DNA from: an uncultured Pelagibacteraceae bacterium
Lineage (GTDB): Bacteria > Pseudomonadota > Alphaproteobacteria > Pelagibacterales > Pelagibacteraceae
Reading direction: 5' to 3'
DNA: 64,000 nucleotides
Assembly: GCA_902534735.1 (NCBI GenBank)
Contig: CACARD010000001.1
Span: 1-64,000 of the forward strand
Positions within the stretch are counted from its first letter, which is position 1; every line of letters starts with the position of its first letter. The translations under genes and the position numbers were made by a program. The notes beneath the pieces are model-generated. The model was not told the DNA's origin. It worked only from the letters and a program-made list of their open reading frames with translations, and did not search any database. Of the stretch, positions 56,640 to 64,000 are shown piece after piece.

Positions 56640-57179
56640 TTACATTAATTTTTCTGTCAAAATTAAATCTAATTTTCTATCAAAATTTTCAACATTAATT
56701 TTATTAACTTTTTGATGTGAAAAAGCCAGTCCAATTGTTGTACATTTTTTAATTAGAGAAATTTTTTCTAAATATCTATCATAAAATCCACCACCATAGC
56801 CAATTCTGTTCCTGAATTTATCAAAAGCAACTATTGGTACAAATATTATATCTGGGTATACTTTTTTCAATTTTAGTGGCTGAGGAATTCCTAATGAGCT
56901 TATTGTTAAAGGATCATTTAGACACCATTTATAAAAATCCATTTGATGATTTCTTTTTATAATTGGCAACGAAATATTATAACCATTAGAATAAAATTTT
57001 TTTAGTATTTGCAAACAATCAAATTCAAAATTTATTGGAAAATAACCTCCAATAATTTTATTTTTTGATAGATTAAATTTATTATGAAAAATATCTATAA
57101 TATTATTGCTTATTTTGATTTCAAAATATTTTTTTTTTCTTAAGTTAATAATTTTTTTTCTTAATTTAAATTTTGACAC
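56640..57179 (-). CDS. 5-formyltetrahydrofolate cyclo-ligase
   Basis: Returns 5-formyl-THF to the folate pool. The C-terminal signature is clear: DIIFVPIVAFDKFRNRIGYGGGFYDRYLEK. I start at a GTG (57177-57179, giving MSKFKLRKKIINLRKK), eight bases past the zapA stop region; an ATG at 57224 would overlap zapA by 38 bases and add a non-conserved leader. About 179 residues. In many bacteria 6S RNA lies between zapA and this gene; here there is no room for it. Confidence 0.88.
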   Translation of the reverse strand: MSKFKLRKKIINLRKKKYFEIKISNNIIDIFHNKFNLSKNKIIGGYFPINFEFDCLQILKKFYSNGYNISLPIIKRNHQMDFYKWCLNDPLTISSLGIPQPLKLKKVYPDIIFVPIVAFDKFRNRIGYGGGFYDRYLEKISLIKKCTTIGLAFSHQKVNKINVENFDRKLDLILTEKLM

Positions 57180-57186
57180 TGATATT

Positions 57187-57633
57187 TTATGAAACAGAAG
57201 TATTTGTGCTATTTTTTTTGACAAAGTCCTCTATTTCTAAAGTTACTTTGTCTATTAAATTTTCATAACTTATTTTGTAGTTTTCAATATCATTCTCAAG
57301 TTCTTCTTGTGTTAAGCTTAAATTTTTAATTTCATTTTCTTTGTTATCTTTGTACTGATAAACTAAAGATTTTAATTCTTTAAATTTTTCTTTTAATTCT
57401 TGAAGCTCTTTTTTTTGCGCGTCTACTTTTTTTTTGGTTTCAAAATACTCATCCATGACTTTTATGGAAGATATTAGTAATAATTTATTTTCTCCAATAT
57501 TTCCAAGATCAAATTTTAGATCATTAAATTTTTTATTTAAACTTAAGGATAATTCTTCCAAATGTTCCTCTTGACCATCTTCGCAAGATAATAAATATTC
57601 TTTACCATTAAATTTTATATTTACATTTGCCAT
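57187..57633 (-). CDS. zapA: Cell division protein ZapA
   Basis: Binds and bundles FtsZ. The N-terminal globular domain is recognisable as VNIKFNGKEYLLSCEDGQEEHLEELSLSLNKKFN, and a long coiled coil fills residues about 60-140. At 148 residues it is longer than E. coli ZapA (109) because of the extended helix. Overlaps the upstream coiled-coil gene by 13 bases. Confidence 0.88.
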   Translation of the reverse strand: MANVNIKFNGKEYLLSCEDGQEEHLEELSLSLNKKFNDLKFDLGNIGENKLLLISSIKVMDEYFETKKKVDAQKKELQELKEKFKELKSLVYQYKDNKENEIKNLSLTQEELENDIENYKISYENLIDKVTLEIEDFVKKNSTNTSVS

Positions 57634-57944
57634 TTATCTATTTCTTCCAATAAATTATCTGTTTCTTGATTTAATTCATCAATTTTTTCATTAAATTGGT
57701 TTTCTTTTCTTTTTGAAGTTTCGTAATCTTTTTTTAGTTCATTTATTTGACTTCTAAGTTTTAAGTTCTCTTCTTCTAAGCTTTGCATTGATGTGGTTAT
57801 CTGTTTTTTTTCAATTTCTAATTGATTTTTTTGATCTTTTAAAATTGCAACTTTATCTAATTCTTCATTATGTTGAATGTTTATCTCTCCTAATTTTTTT
57901 AAAGTATCCTTTAATTTTTTTTCTTTTTCATCAATGTTTTTCAT
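57621..57944 (-). CDS. Small coiled-coil protein upstream of zapA (DUF4164-like position)
   Basis: About 107 residues, almost entirely heptad-rich helix (Lys/Glu/Leu/Gln). No catalytic motif or membrane segment. A short coiled-coil gene is regularly found between tkt and zapA in alphaproteobacteria (DUF4164), and this matches by position and character, though sequence identity to it cannot be shown here. I use the ATG at 57944 (MKNIDEKEK); one at 57974 is possible. It may help ZapA at the division site, by inference only. Confidence 0.7.
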   Translation of the reverse strand: MKNIDEKEKKLKDTLKKLGEINIQHNEELDKVAILKDQKNQLEIEKKQITTSMQSLEEENLKLRSQINELKKDYETSKRKENQFNEKIDELNQETDNLLEEIDKWQM

Positions 57945-57996
57945 ATATATATCTATATTAATAAATTGAATCACCTAAGTCTAGATAGGATACTTT

Positions 57997-59952
57997 TTGA
58001 AAAATATAGAAAAAAATTTATCAAATGCTATTCGTTTTTTATCAATGGATGCTGTTCAAAACGCTAATTCTGGTCACCCAGGTATGCCAATGGGTATGGC
58101 TGACGTTGCAACAATTTTATTTAAGTATTTTCTAAAATTTAATCCAAAAAATCCAAACTGGCTAAATAGAGATAGATTTATTTTATCAGCTGGACATGGA
58201 TCAATGTTGCTTTACTCGCTTTTGTACTTAACTGGATATAAAAGTGTATCCCTTAAAGACATAAAGAATTTTAGACAACTAAATTCAATTTGTGCTGGAC
58301 ACCCAGAGTATCACCCAAACTCAGGTATTGAAACAACAACTGGTCCTTTAGGTCAAGGAATTGCAAATTCTGTAGGTTTTGCAATTGCAGAAAAAATATT
58401 AAAGAAAAAATTAGGGAGTAATTTAATTAATCACAAAACCTATGTCTTGGCTGGTGATGGGTGCCTTATGGAAGGAATAAGTCATGAAGCAATGAGTCTA
58501 GCTGGTCACCTTAAACTTAATAATCTAATAATGCTTTTTGATAATAATTCTATTTCAATAGATGGTCCTACTAGTTTAGCAGTCTCAGATGACTATAAAA
58601 ACAGATTTAAAAGCTATGGATGGAATTATATTTTGATCAATGGGCATAATTACAGAGAAATTTATAATGCGTTAAAAAAAGCGCAAATATCAAAAAAACC
58701 GACTGTGATTTCGTGTAAAACAAAAATAGGATTTGGATCTCCAAATAAAGGAGGAAAAGCCTCTTCTCATGGAAGTCCTCTTGGAATAGATGAAATTAAG
58801 TTAGTTAGAAAAAAATTAGATTGGAATTATAAACCATTTAAAATACCTCAAAGAATTTTAACTGATTGGAGAAAAATTGGTGAAAAAGGTGTCAAAAAAG
58901 AAAAAATATGGAATAAGACTTTTAGCAAACACAAACAAAAATTTAAAAGTATTATAAAAAATAAATTCTCGAGTTCAATTATAAAACAAAAAAAAGATGC
59001 AATAAAAAATTTTAAGACTATAGCCACAAGAAAATCTTCAGAAGAGTTTTTATCAGCTATATTAAAAGAGAGAAATACTTTAATTGGTGGCTCTGCTGAT
59101 TTAGCGGGATCAAACAATACAAAAACTAAGTTACATAAAATTATTAATTCAATTAACTTTGGCGGTAATTATATTCACTATGGTGTTAGGGAACACGCAA
59201 TGAGTGGAATAATGAATGGATTAGCTCTTCATAGTAATTTTATTCCTTATGGAGGTACTTTTTTAATATTTTCAGACTATTGCAAACCTTCAATAAGACT
59301 GTCTGCTATAATGAAACAGAGGGTAATTTATATAATGACACATGACTCAATAGGACTTGGAGAAGATGGACCTACGCATCAACCAGTAGAGCAACTTGCT
59401 GCTTTAAGATCTATTCCAAACTTAAATGTTTTAAGGCCAGCAGATCAAACTGAAACAATTGAATGTTGGGATATTGCTTTAAACAGCAACAAAACGCCTA
59501 GCATATTAGCTTTAACTAGACAAAACTTAAAACCCATAAGAAAGAATTTTAGCAAAAAAAATCAATGCTCTATGGGAGCTTATGAAGTTATAAGGACTGG
59601 AAAAAATATAAATTTAACTATTTTAGCATCAGGATCAGAGGTTAATCTTGCAATTGAGACTAGTCATAAATTGGCCAAACAAAAAATTTATTCAAAAGTA
59701 ATATCAATGCCTTGCCAAGAAATTTTTGACAAACAAAACAAGAGCTATAAAAATAAAATCTTAAATGAAAGCAAAAACACTTTTTCAATTGAGGCTGGAT
59801 CAAAAATGTCTTGGGAAAAATATATTGAAAAGGGCTTGTCTTTTTCAATAGAAGACTTTGGTAAAAGCGCTCCTTATAAAAAGGTCTATGATCATTTTGG
59901 TTTAAGTAGTGAAAAAATTAGTAAAAAAATTAAATTTTATTTAAAAAAATGA
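57997..59952 (+). CDS. tkt: Transketolase
   Basis: ThDP enzyme exchanging two-carbon units in the pentose phosphate pathway. Motifs: NANSGHPGMPMGMADVATIL, LSAGHGSMLLYSLLYLTGY, the ThDP site GDGCLMEGISHEAMSLAGH...FDNNSISIDG, and HDSIGLGEDGPTHQPVEQLAALRSIPNL. 651 residues. The start is a TTG at 57997 with AGGA at 57987-57990, six bases upstream. Only 22 bases separate the frame from the divergent coiled-coil frame if that starts at 57974, or 52 if at 57944. Confidence 0.96.
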   Translation: MKNIEKNLSNAIRFLSMDAVQNANSGHPGMPMGMADVATILFKYFLKFNPKNPNWLNRDRFILSAGHGSMLLYSLLYLTGYKSVSLKDIKNFRQLNSICAGHPEYHPNSGIETTTGPLGQGIANSVGFAIAEKILKKKLGSNLINHKTYVLAGDGCLMEGISHEAMSLAGHLKLNNLIMLFDNNSISIDGPTSLAVSDDYKNRFKSYGWNYILINGHNYREIYNALKKAQISKKPTVISCKTKIGFGSPNKGGKASSHGSPLGIDEIKLVRKKLDWNYKPFKIPQRILTDWRKIGEKGVKKEKIWNKTFSKHKQKFKSIIKNKFSSSIIKQKKDAIKNFKTIATRKSSEEFLSAILKERNTLIGGSADLAGSNNTKTKLHKIINSINFGGNYIHYGVREHAMSGIMNGLALHSNFIPYGGTFLIFSDYCKPSIRLSAIMKQRVIYIMTHDSIGLGEDGPTHQPVEQLAALRSIPNLNVLRPADQTETIECWDIALNSNKTPSILALTRQNLKPIRKNFSKKNQCSMGAYEVIRTGKNINLTILASGSEVNLAIETSHKLAKQKIYSKVISMPCQEIFDKQNKSYKNKILNESKNTFSIEAGSKMSWEKYIEKGLSFSIEDFGKSAPYKKVYDHFGLSSEKISKKIKFYLKK

Positions 59953-60956
59953 CAATAAAAGTTGGCATTAACGGTATGGGAAGAATTGGCAGAATGATTG
60001 TGAGGTCAATTTATGAAAATTACAAAGGTAAAATAATTATCAAACATATTAATAATAGATCGAGCTCTGAAATTTGTGCAAATTTATTAAAATATGATTC
60101 AATTCATGGTAATTTTAGTTCTCTAGTAAAATCTGGAGGAAATTACATAAAAATAAATAAAGAAAAAATATCTTACACGCAACACTCAATGATTAATGAC
60201 ATAAAGTGGAAAAAATATGGTGTAGATTATGTTTTTGAGTGCACAGGTAAGTTTAATTCTAAAGATCAATTACTACAACATATAGAAAATGGGGTAAAAA
60301 AAGTTATTGTATCGGCCCCATGTAAAATGGCAGATAAAACTATAGTTTTTGGCGTAAATCATAAAAAAATTAACAAAAATGATAGAATTATTTCAGCAGC
60401 TTCTTGCACAACAAATTGCTTAGCTCCTGTTGCAGACGTAATTAATAAAAATTTTATAATTCTAAATGGTTTTATGACAACGATACATGCTTTTACAAGT
60501 GATCAAAGAATATTAGATAATTCTCACAAAGATCCAAGAAGAGCGAGATCTGCAAGTCAATCAATTATACCCACATCTACTGGTGCATCAAAAGCTATTG
60601 GTGAGATTATACCCTCATTAAAAGGCAAGCTAGAGGGGATAGCAATGAGGGTGCCGACACCAAATGTTTCATTAATAGAATTTATATTTAATGTAAAAAA
60701 AAATATTACGTTAAAAAAATTAAATAGCTCTTTATTTTCAGCTTCTAAAACGAAATTTAAAAATATTCTAAATGTTACAGATGAGAAGCTAGTCTCAGTT
60801 GATTTCAATCACAATAGTGCATCTGCAATCATAGACTCATCACTTACTAATATAGTTGGAAATAAAATGGGTAAAATTTCAGCTTGGTATGATAATGAAT
60901 GGGGTTTCTCGAATAGGATGTGTGATATTGCTGAGTATGTAAGCAAGATCAAATAA
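59949..60956 (+). CDS. gap: Glyceraldehyde-3-phosphate dehydrogenase
   Basis: Rossmann motif GINGMGRIGRMIVRS at the N-terminus, catalytic Cys C143 in SAASCTTNCLAP, and the catalytic His in the IHAFTSDQR region. The C-terminal WYDNEWGFSNRMCD is intact. 335 residues. The residue after the second beta strand is Asn (NNRSS) rather than Asp, so NAD versus NADP use is not certain. It overlaps tkt by four bases and pgk by one. Confidence 0.96.
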   Translation: MTIKVGINGMGRIGRMIVRSIYENYKGKIIIKHINNRSSSEICANLLKYDSIHGNFSSLVKSGGNYIKINKEKISYTQHSMINDIKWKKYGVDYVFECTGKFNSKDQLLQHIENGVKKVIVSAPCKMADKTIVFGVNHKKINKNDRIISAASCTTNCLAPVADVINKNFIILNGFMTTIHAFTSDQRILDNSHKDPRRARSASQSIIPTSTGASKAIGEIIPSLKGKLEGIAMRVPTPNVSLIEFIFNVKKNITLKKLNSSLFSASKTKFKNILNVTDEKLVSVDFNHNSASAIIDSSLTNIVGNKMGKISAWYDNEWGFSNRMCDIAEYVSKIK

Positions 60957-62128
60957 TGAAATCCATTGAAAATATAGAAAATATTGAAAATAAAAGAGTA
61001 ATTCTTAGACTCGATTTAAATGTTCCAATAAAAAATGGAAAAATAACAGATTCTATTCGAATTGATAAGGTTATTCCTACACTAGAATTTCTATTAAAAA
61101 AAAAAGCAAAGATTATAATAATTTCTCATGTTGGAAGGCCAAAAGGTAAAATAGTTAAGGAACTTTCTCTAGAATTGGTATCATTGTATATTAAAAATAA
61201 AATTAAAAAAGAAGTATCATTTCTTAAAGAAAACATTTTTAATTTAAATAAAGAAAACATTTTTAAGAATTCAAATGATGAGTTGGTACTACTTGAAAAT
61301 ATTAGATTTTATCCCGAAGAAGAAGCCAACGATGATAAATTTTCAAAGAAATTAGCAAGCTTAGGCGAAATATACGTTAATGATGCATTTTCCTGTTCAC
61401 ACAGAAATCATGCGTCTGTATCAAAGATAACAGAGTATATTCCATCGTACAGCGGAATTCAAATTAAAGAAGAGGTAAATGCTCTCAACAAAATAACATC
61501 TGAAATAAAAAAGCCTATAACATGTATAATTGGTGGATCTAAAATATCTTCAAAAATAAATATAATAAAAAATTTAATACCAAAATTTAATAGTATTATA
61601 ATAGTTGGTGCTATGGCAAACAATATATTGAAATATAAAGGTTTAAAAATTGGTAACTCTGTATATGAAAAAAATATTGATTATATAATTCAAGAAATAT
61701 TCACGTATGCTGAAAAAAATAAATGTAAAATATATTTTCCGAAAGATGTTAAAATTGGAAAAAAATTGAACGATAAATCTTTTGAAAAAGATTTTAAAGA
61801 TATTGAAGATGATGATATGATACTTGATATAGGCTCAAAAACATTAGTTGAAATTAAAAGAATTATTGACAATTCCTCAACAATATTATGGAACGGGCCA
61901 TTAGGTTATTTTGAAAATGAGAATTTTTCATTAGGAAGCTCAGAGGTTGCAAAATATATAGCAAGCAGAGGGAACAAAATATTTTCTGTTGTTGGTGGAG
62001 GCGATACGGTTGCACTAATTAATTCACTAAATATAAAAGATAAATTTAATTTTGTTTCAACTGCAGGTGGAGCATTTTTAGAATATCTTGAAGGCAAAGT
62101 TCTCCCTGGTATAAAAGCATTAAATTAA
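60956..62128 (+). CDS. pgk: Phosphoglycerate kinase
   Basis: Transfers phosphate between 1,3-bisphosphoglycerate and ADP. Signatures: RVILRLDLNVPIKNGKI, ISHVGRPKGK, LLENIRFYPEEEANDDKFSKKLA, NDAFSCSHRNHAS and the C-terminal VGGGDTVALIN...STAGGAFLEYLEGKVLPGI. 390 residues. Joined to gap by a 1-base overlap and to fba with no gap. Confidence 0.97.
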   Translation: MKSIENIENIENKRVILRLDLNVPIKNGKITDSIRIDKVIPTLEFLLKKKAKIIIISHVGRPKGKIVKELSLELVSLYIKNKIKKEVSFLKENIFNLNKENIFKNSNDELVLLENIRFYPEEEANDDKFSKKLASLGEIYVNDAFSCSHRNHASVSKITEYIPSYSGIQIKEEVNALNKITSEIKKPITCIIGGSKISSKINIIKNLIPKFNSIIIVGAMANNILKYKGLKIGNSVYEKNIDYIIQEIFTYAEKNKCKIYFPKDVKIGKKLNDKSFEKDFKDIEDDDMILDIGSKTLVEIKRIIDNSSTILWNGPLGYFENENFSLGSSEVAKYIASRGNKIFSVVGGGDTVALINSLNIKDKFNFVSTAGGAFLEYLEGKVLPGIKALN

Positions 62129-63139
62129 ATGACTGAATTACATAAAATTGCTCTTCAAATATTGTCAAATGGCAAAGGTATACTTGCAGCAGATGAAAGT
62201 ACAGCCACAATGACAAAAAGATTAGAATCAGTAAATGTGCATTCTGATGAAAATAATAGACTCCTTTTTAGACAAACTCTTTTTTCATCTTCATCAATGA
62301 GTAAATATATAGGTGGAGTAATACTATATGATGAAACAATAAGACAATTAACATCTAATGGAAAAACTATACCTGAACTAATAAAATCAAGTGGTTCGTT
62401 AGTAGGGATTAAAGTTGATACAGGAGCCAAAATATTGGCAGGATCTAAAGATGAAAAAATTACAGAAGGTTTAGATGGTTTAAGAGAAAGACTTAATGAT
62501 TATTACGAGCTTGGAGCAAGATTTACAAAATGGAGAGGTGTTTACTTAATTTCTGATAAATATCCTAGCAAACTATCTATTTCATCAAATGCCCACGCGT
62601 TGGCTAGATACGCGGCTTTAGTTCAAGAGTCGAGAATGGTACCAATAATTGAACCTGAAGTTTTGATGGATGGTAATCATACGGTTAAGGACTGTTTAAT
62701 AAAAACATCAGAAGTAATAAGTAAATGTTATGAAGAATTAGAGTTAAACAAAGTTGATTTAAAAGGAACAATATTAAAACCGAACATGATTTTACCAGGA
62801 AAAAAATCTAGTGAAAAAATATCTAATGAAGAGATAGCAGAACTAACATTAGAGTGTTTAAAAAATAATGTTCCTTCATCAGTCCCAGGCATAGCTTTTC
62901 TCTCTGGAGGTCAAACAGAAATAGAGGCAACTGCAAACCTTAACCAAATTAATATCAAAAATAATACTGGTTTTATAATGACTTATTCTTATGGAAGAGC
63001 TCTTCAACAAAGTGCACTAAAATTTTGGTCTAAAGATATAAATAATGTAGTCGGAACCCAGACAATTTTCGATCATAGAGCTAAAATGTGTTCTTTAGCG
63101 GCAAAAGGGAAATGGTCAAAAAGTTTTGAAATTTCGTAA
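62129..63139 (+). CDS. fba: Class I fructose-bisphosphate aldolase
   Basis: Metal-free Schiff-base aldolase. The N-terminal KGILAADESTATMTKRL and the active-site lysine K217 in GTILKPNMILPG identify the eukaryote-like class I form. The final FLSGGQTEIEATANLNQIN and SYGRALQQSALKFW are conserved. 336 residues. The gap-pgk-fba-thiE-efp order is shared with other alphaproteobacteria. It overlaps the ThiE-like gene by 14 bases. Confidence 0.95.
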   Translation: MTELHKIALQILSNGKGILAADESTATMTKRLESVNVHSDENNRLLFRQTLFSSSSMSKYIGGVILYDETIRQLTSNGKTIPELIKSSGSLVGIKVDTGAKILAGSKDEKITEGLDGLRERLNDYYELGARFTKWRGVYLISDKYPSKLSISSNAHALARYAALVQESRMVPIIEPEVLMDGNHTVKDCLIKTSEVISKCYEELELNKVDLKGTILKPNMILPGKKSSEKISNEEIAELTLECLKNNVPSSVPGIAFLSGGQTEIEATANLNQINIKNNTGFIMTYSYGRALQQSALKFWSKDINNVVGTQTIFDHRAKMCSLAAKGKWSKSFEIS

Positions 63140-63743
63140 TAAAAAATTTATTTATTTAATATCTCCTAATAAAATAATAAATAAATCATTTTACAACATC
63201 TTAAATCTTGTTTTTAAATCGAATAAAGTAAAATTTTTTCAATTAAGACTTAAAAAGGACAGTATTAAAAAAAAAGTTGTGATTGCAAAGAAAATTCTCA
63301 AAATTTGTAAAAAAAATAATGTAAGGTTAATTATTAATGATGATCCTTATCTTACTTTAAAAGTGAATGCACATGGATGTCATTTAGGTCAAAGAGATAT
63401 GAATATTTTTGATGCAAGAAAAATTTTAAAAAATAAAATAATTGGAGTTACTTGTCATAATTCAATCAAACTGGCGAAAATTGCTTCTTCAAGTAGTGCA
63501 AACTACATTGCATTAGGTGCATTCTTTAAAACCAGAACTAAAAAAATTACGCATAAAGCAAGCATCAAGTCTTTAATTAAAATCAAAAAGTTAATAAATT
63601 TACCAGTTGTAGCTATCGGGGGAATCAACGATAAAAACTATAAAAAACTATTGTTGAATAAGGCAGATTTTTTGGCTATTTCAAGCTACATTTGGAATAA
63701 TAAAAAGTTTAAACCACACGAAGCAATAAAAAAATTAATATGA
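63126..63743 (+). CDS. thiE: Thiamine phosphate synthase-like protein
   Basis: A TIM-barrel protein of 205 residues similar to ThiE/TenI. Recognisable elements are FFQLRLKKDS (usual LR.Kd), RLIINDDPYLTLKVNAHGCHLGQRDMN, IGVTCHNSIKLAKIASSSSANYIALGAFFKTRTKK and VVAIGGINDKN. These cover the pyrophosphate and substrate loops, but the N-terminus is divergent. It could be a true ThiE acting with ThiD or a paralogue of unclear function; proteins of this kind sit before efp in alphaproteobacteria. It overlaps fba by 14 bases and efp by four. Confidence 0.8.
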   Translation: MKFRNKKFIYLISPNKIINKSFYNILNLVFKSNKVKFFQLRLKKDSIKKKVVIAKKILKICKKNNVRLIINDDPYLTLKVNAHGCHLGQRDMNIFDARKILKNKIIGVTCHNSIKLAKIASSSSANYIALGAFFKTRTKKITHKASIKSLIKIKKLINLPVVAIGGINDKNYKKLLLNKADFLAISSYIWNNKKFKPHEAIKKLI

Positions 63744-64000
63744 AAATAAACGCAACAGAGATAAGAGTGGGCATGATATTGGAATACAAAGAGGATCTAT
63801 GGGAAGTGTTAAAAACTAATCATGTTAAACCTGGCAAAGGTGGGGCTTTTACACAAGTTGAAATGAAAAGTTTAATTAAAAATACAAAACTTAACGAAAG
63901 ATTTAGATCGAGTGAGACTGTTGAGAAAGCATCATTAGACGAAGTAAAATATAATTTCTTATATAGTGATGAAAATGATTATTATTTTATGAACCCCGCA
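63740..64000 (+). CDS. efp: Elongation factor P, 3' end cut by the window
   Basis: Prevents ribosome stalling at polyproline. The visible 87 residues form the KOW-like domain I and part of the OB domain. The usually modified lysine is K33 in HVKPGKGGAF, followed by VEMKSLIKNTKLNERFRSSETVE and the NFLYSDENDYYFMNP strand. The ATG overlaps the thiE stop (ATGA). The modifying enzymes cannot be judged from this window. Confidence 0.96.
   Translation, partial: MKINATEIRVGMILEYKEDLWEVLKTNHVKPGKGGAFTQVEMKSLIKNTKLNERFRSSETVEKASLDEVKYNFLYSDENDYYFMNPA

Overview
The window is a very AT-rich, tightly packed bacterial chromosome segment. Gene order and protein character point to an alphaproteobacterium of the SAR11 / Pelagibacterales type. 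The evidence is: many adjacent genes overlapping or separated by 0-20 bases; lysine-, isoleucine- and asparagine-rich proteins; a circularly permuted (two-piece) tmRNA gene, an alphaproteobacterial hallmark; and alphaproteobacterial gene orders such as coiled-coil/zapA/5-FCL, tolQRAB-pal-cpoB-tilS-ftsH-folP-glmM and xseB-ispA-dxs. The lineage call is inference from these features, not from a database match.

Layout. 1-2107: the end of a type IV prepilin peptidase gene and a GAF + PP2C (RsbU-like) phosphatase. 2108-17108 (all minus strand): a possible 15 kb run reading hflK-hflC-DUF2065-degP-miaA-ilvB-ilvH-ilvC-leuA-mreB-mreC-mreD-mrdA-rodA, which combines membrane protein quality control, branched-chain amino acid synthesis and the rod-shape elongasome. 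17163-18915: mrp and thyX, which overlap at their 3' ends. 19004-23328: the one accessory-looking block. It holds a GT2 glycosyltransferase, an unrecognised polytopic membrane protein, the permuted tmRNA gene, a formyltransferase, a GNAT acetyltransferase, about 370 bp without a gene, and tRNA-Leu(GAG). 23387-31628: nadA-nadC, then ppdK, glyS, glyQ and an S49 peptidase. 31737-37501: isoprenoid and cofactor genes (ispB-type synthase, pdxH, aroC, dxs, ispA, xseB). 37522-41984: sua5, an ABC-2 exporter pair, tRNA-Arg(TCG), rluD and rpoH. 41998-57974 (all minus): a long cell-envelope and housekeeping run from a coiled-coil protein and zapA through 5-FCL, ymdB, yebC, a RuvC-like resolvase, tolQRAB-pal, cpoB, tilS, ftsH, folP, glmM and thiD to purA. 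57997-64000 (plus): tkt-gap-pgk-fba-thiE-efp, a central-carbon operon cut off inside efp.

How the genes work together. The mre/mrd/rod genes build the lateral wall, glmM supplies amino-sugar precursor, and Tol-Pal keeps the outer membrane attached during division. FtsH, HflKC, DegP and RpoH form a proteostasis set. PpdK with Tkt/Gap/Pgk/class I Fba looks suited to reversible or gluconeogenic carbon flow. Dxs, IspA and the IspB-type synthase feed the quinone and undecaprenyl lipid pools.

Most of the window is ordinary core genome, and I did not find a convincing new multi-gene system. The items most worth a second look are the permuted tmRNA with its tag and flanking accessory genes, the formyltransferase/GNAT pair, the phage-type RuvC-like protein at the place where ruvCAB would be expected, the loss of space for 6S RNA between zapA and 5-FCL, and interlocked stop codons at convergent gene ends.
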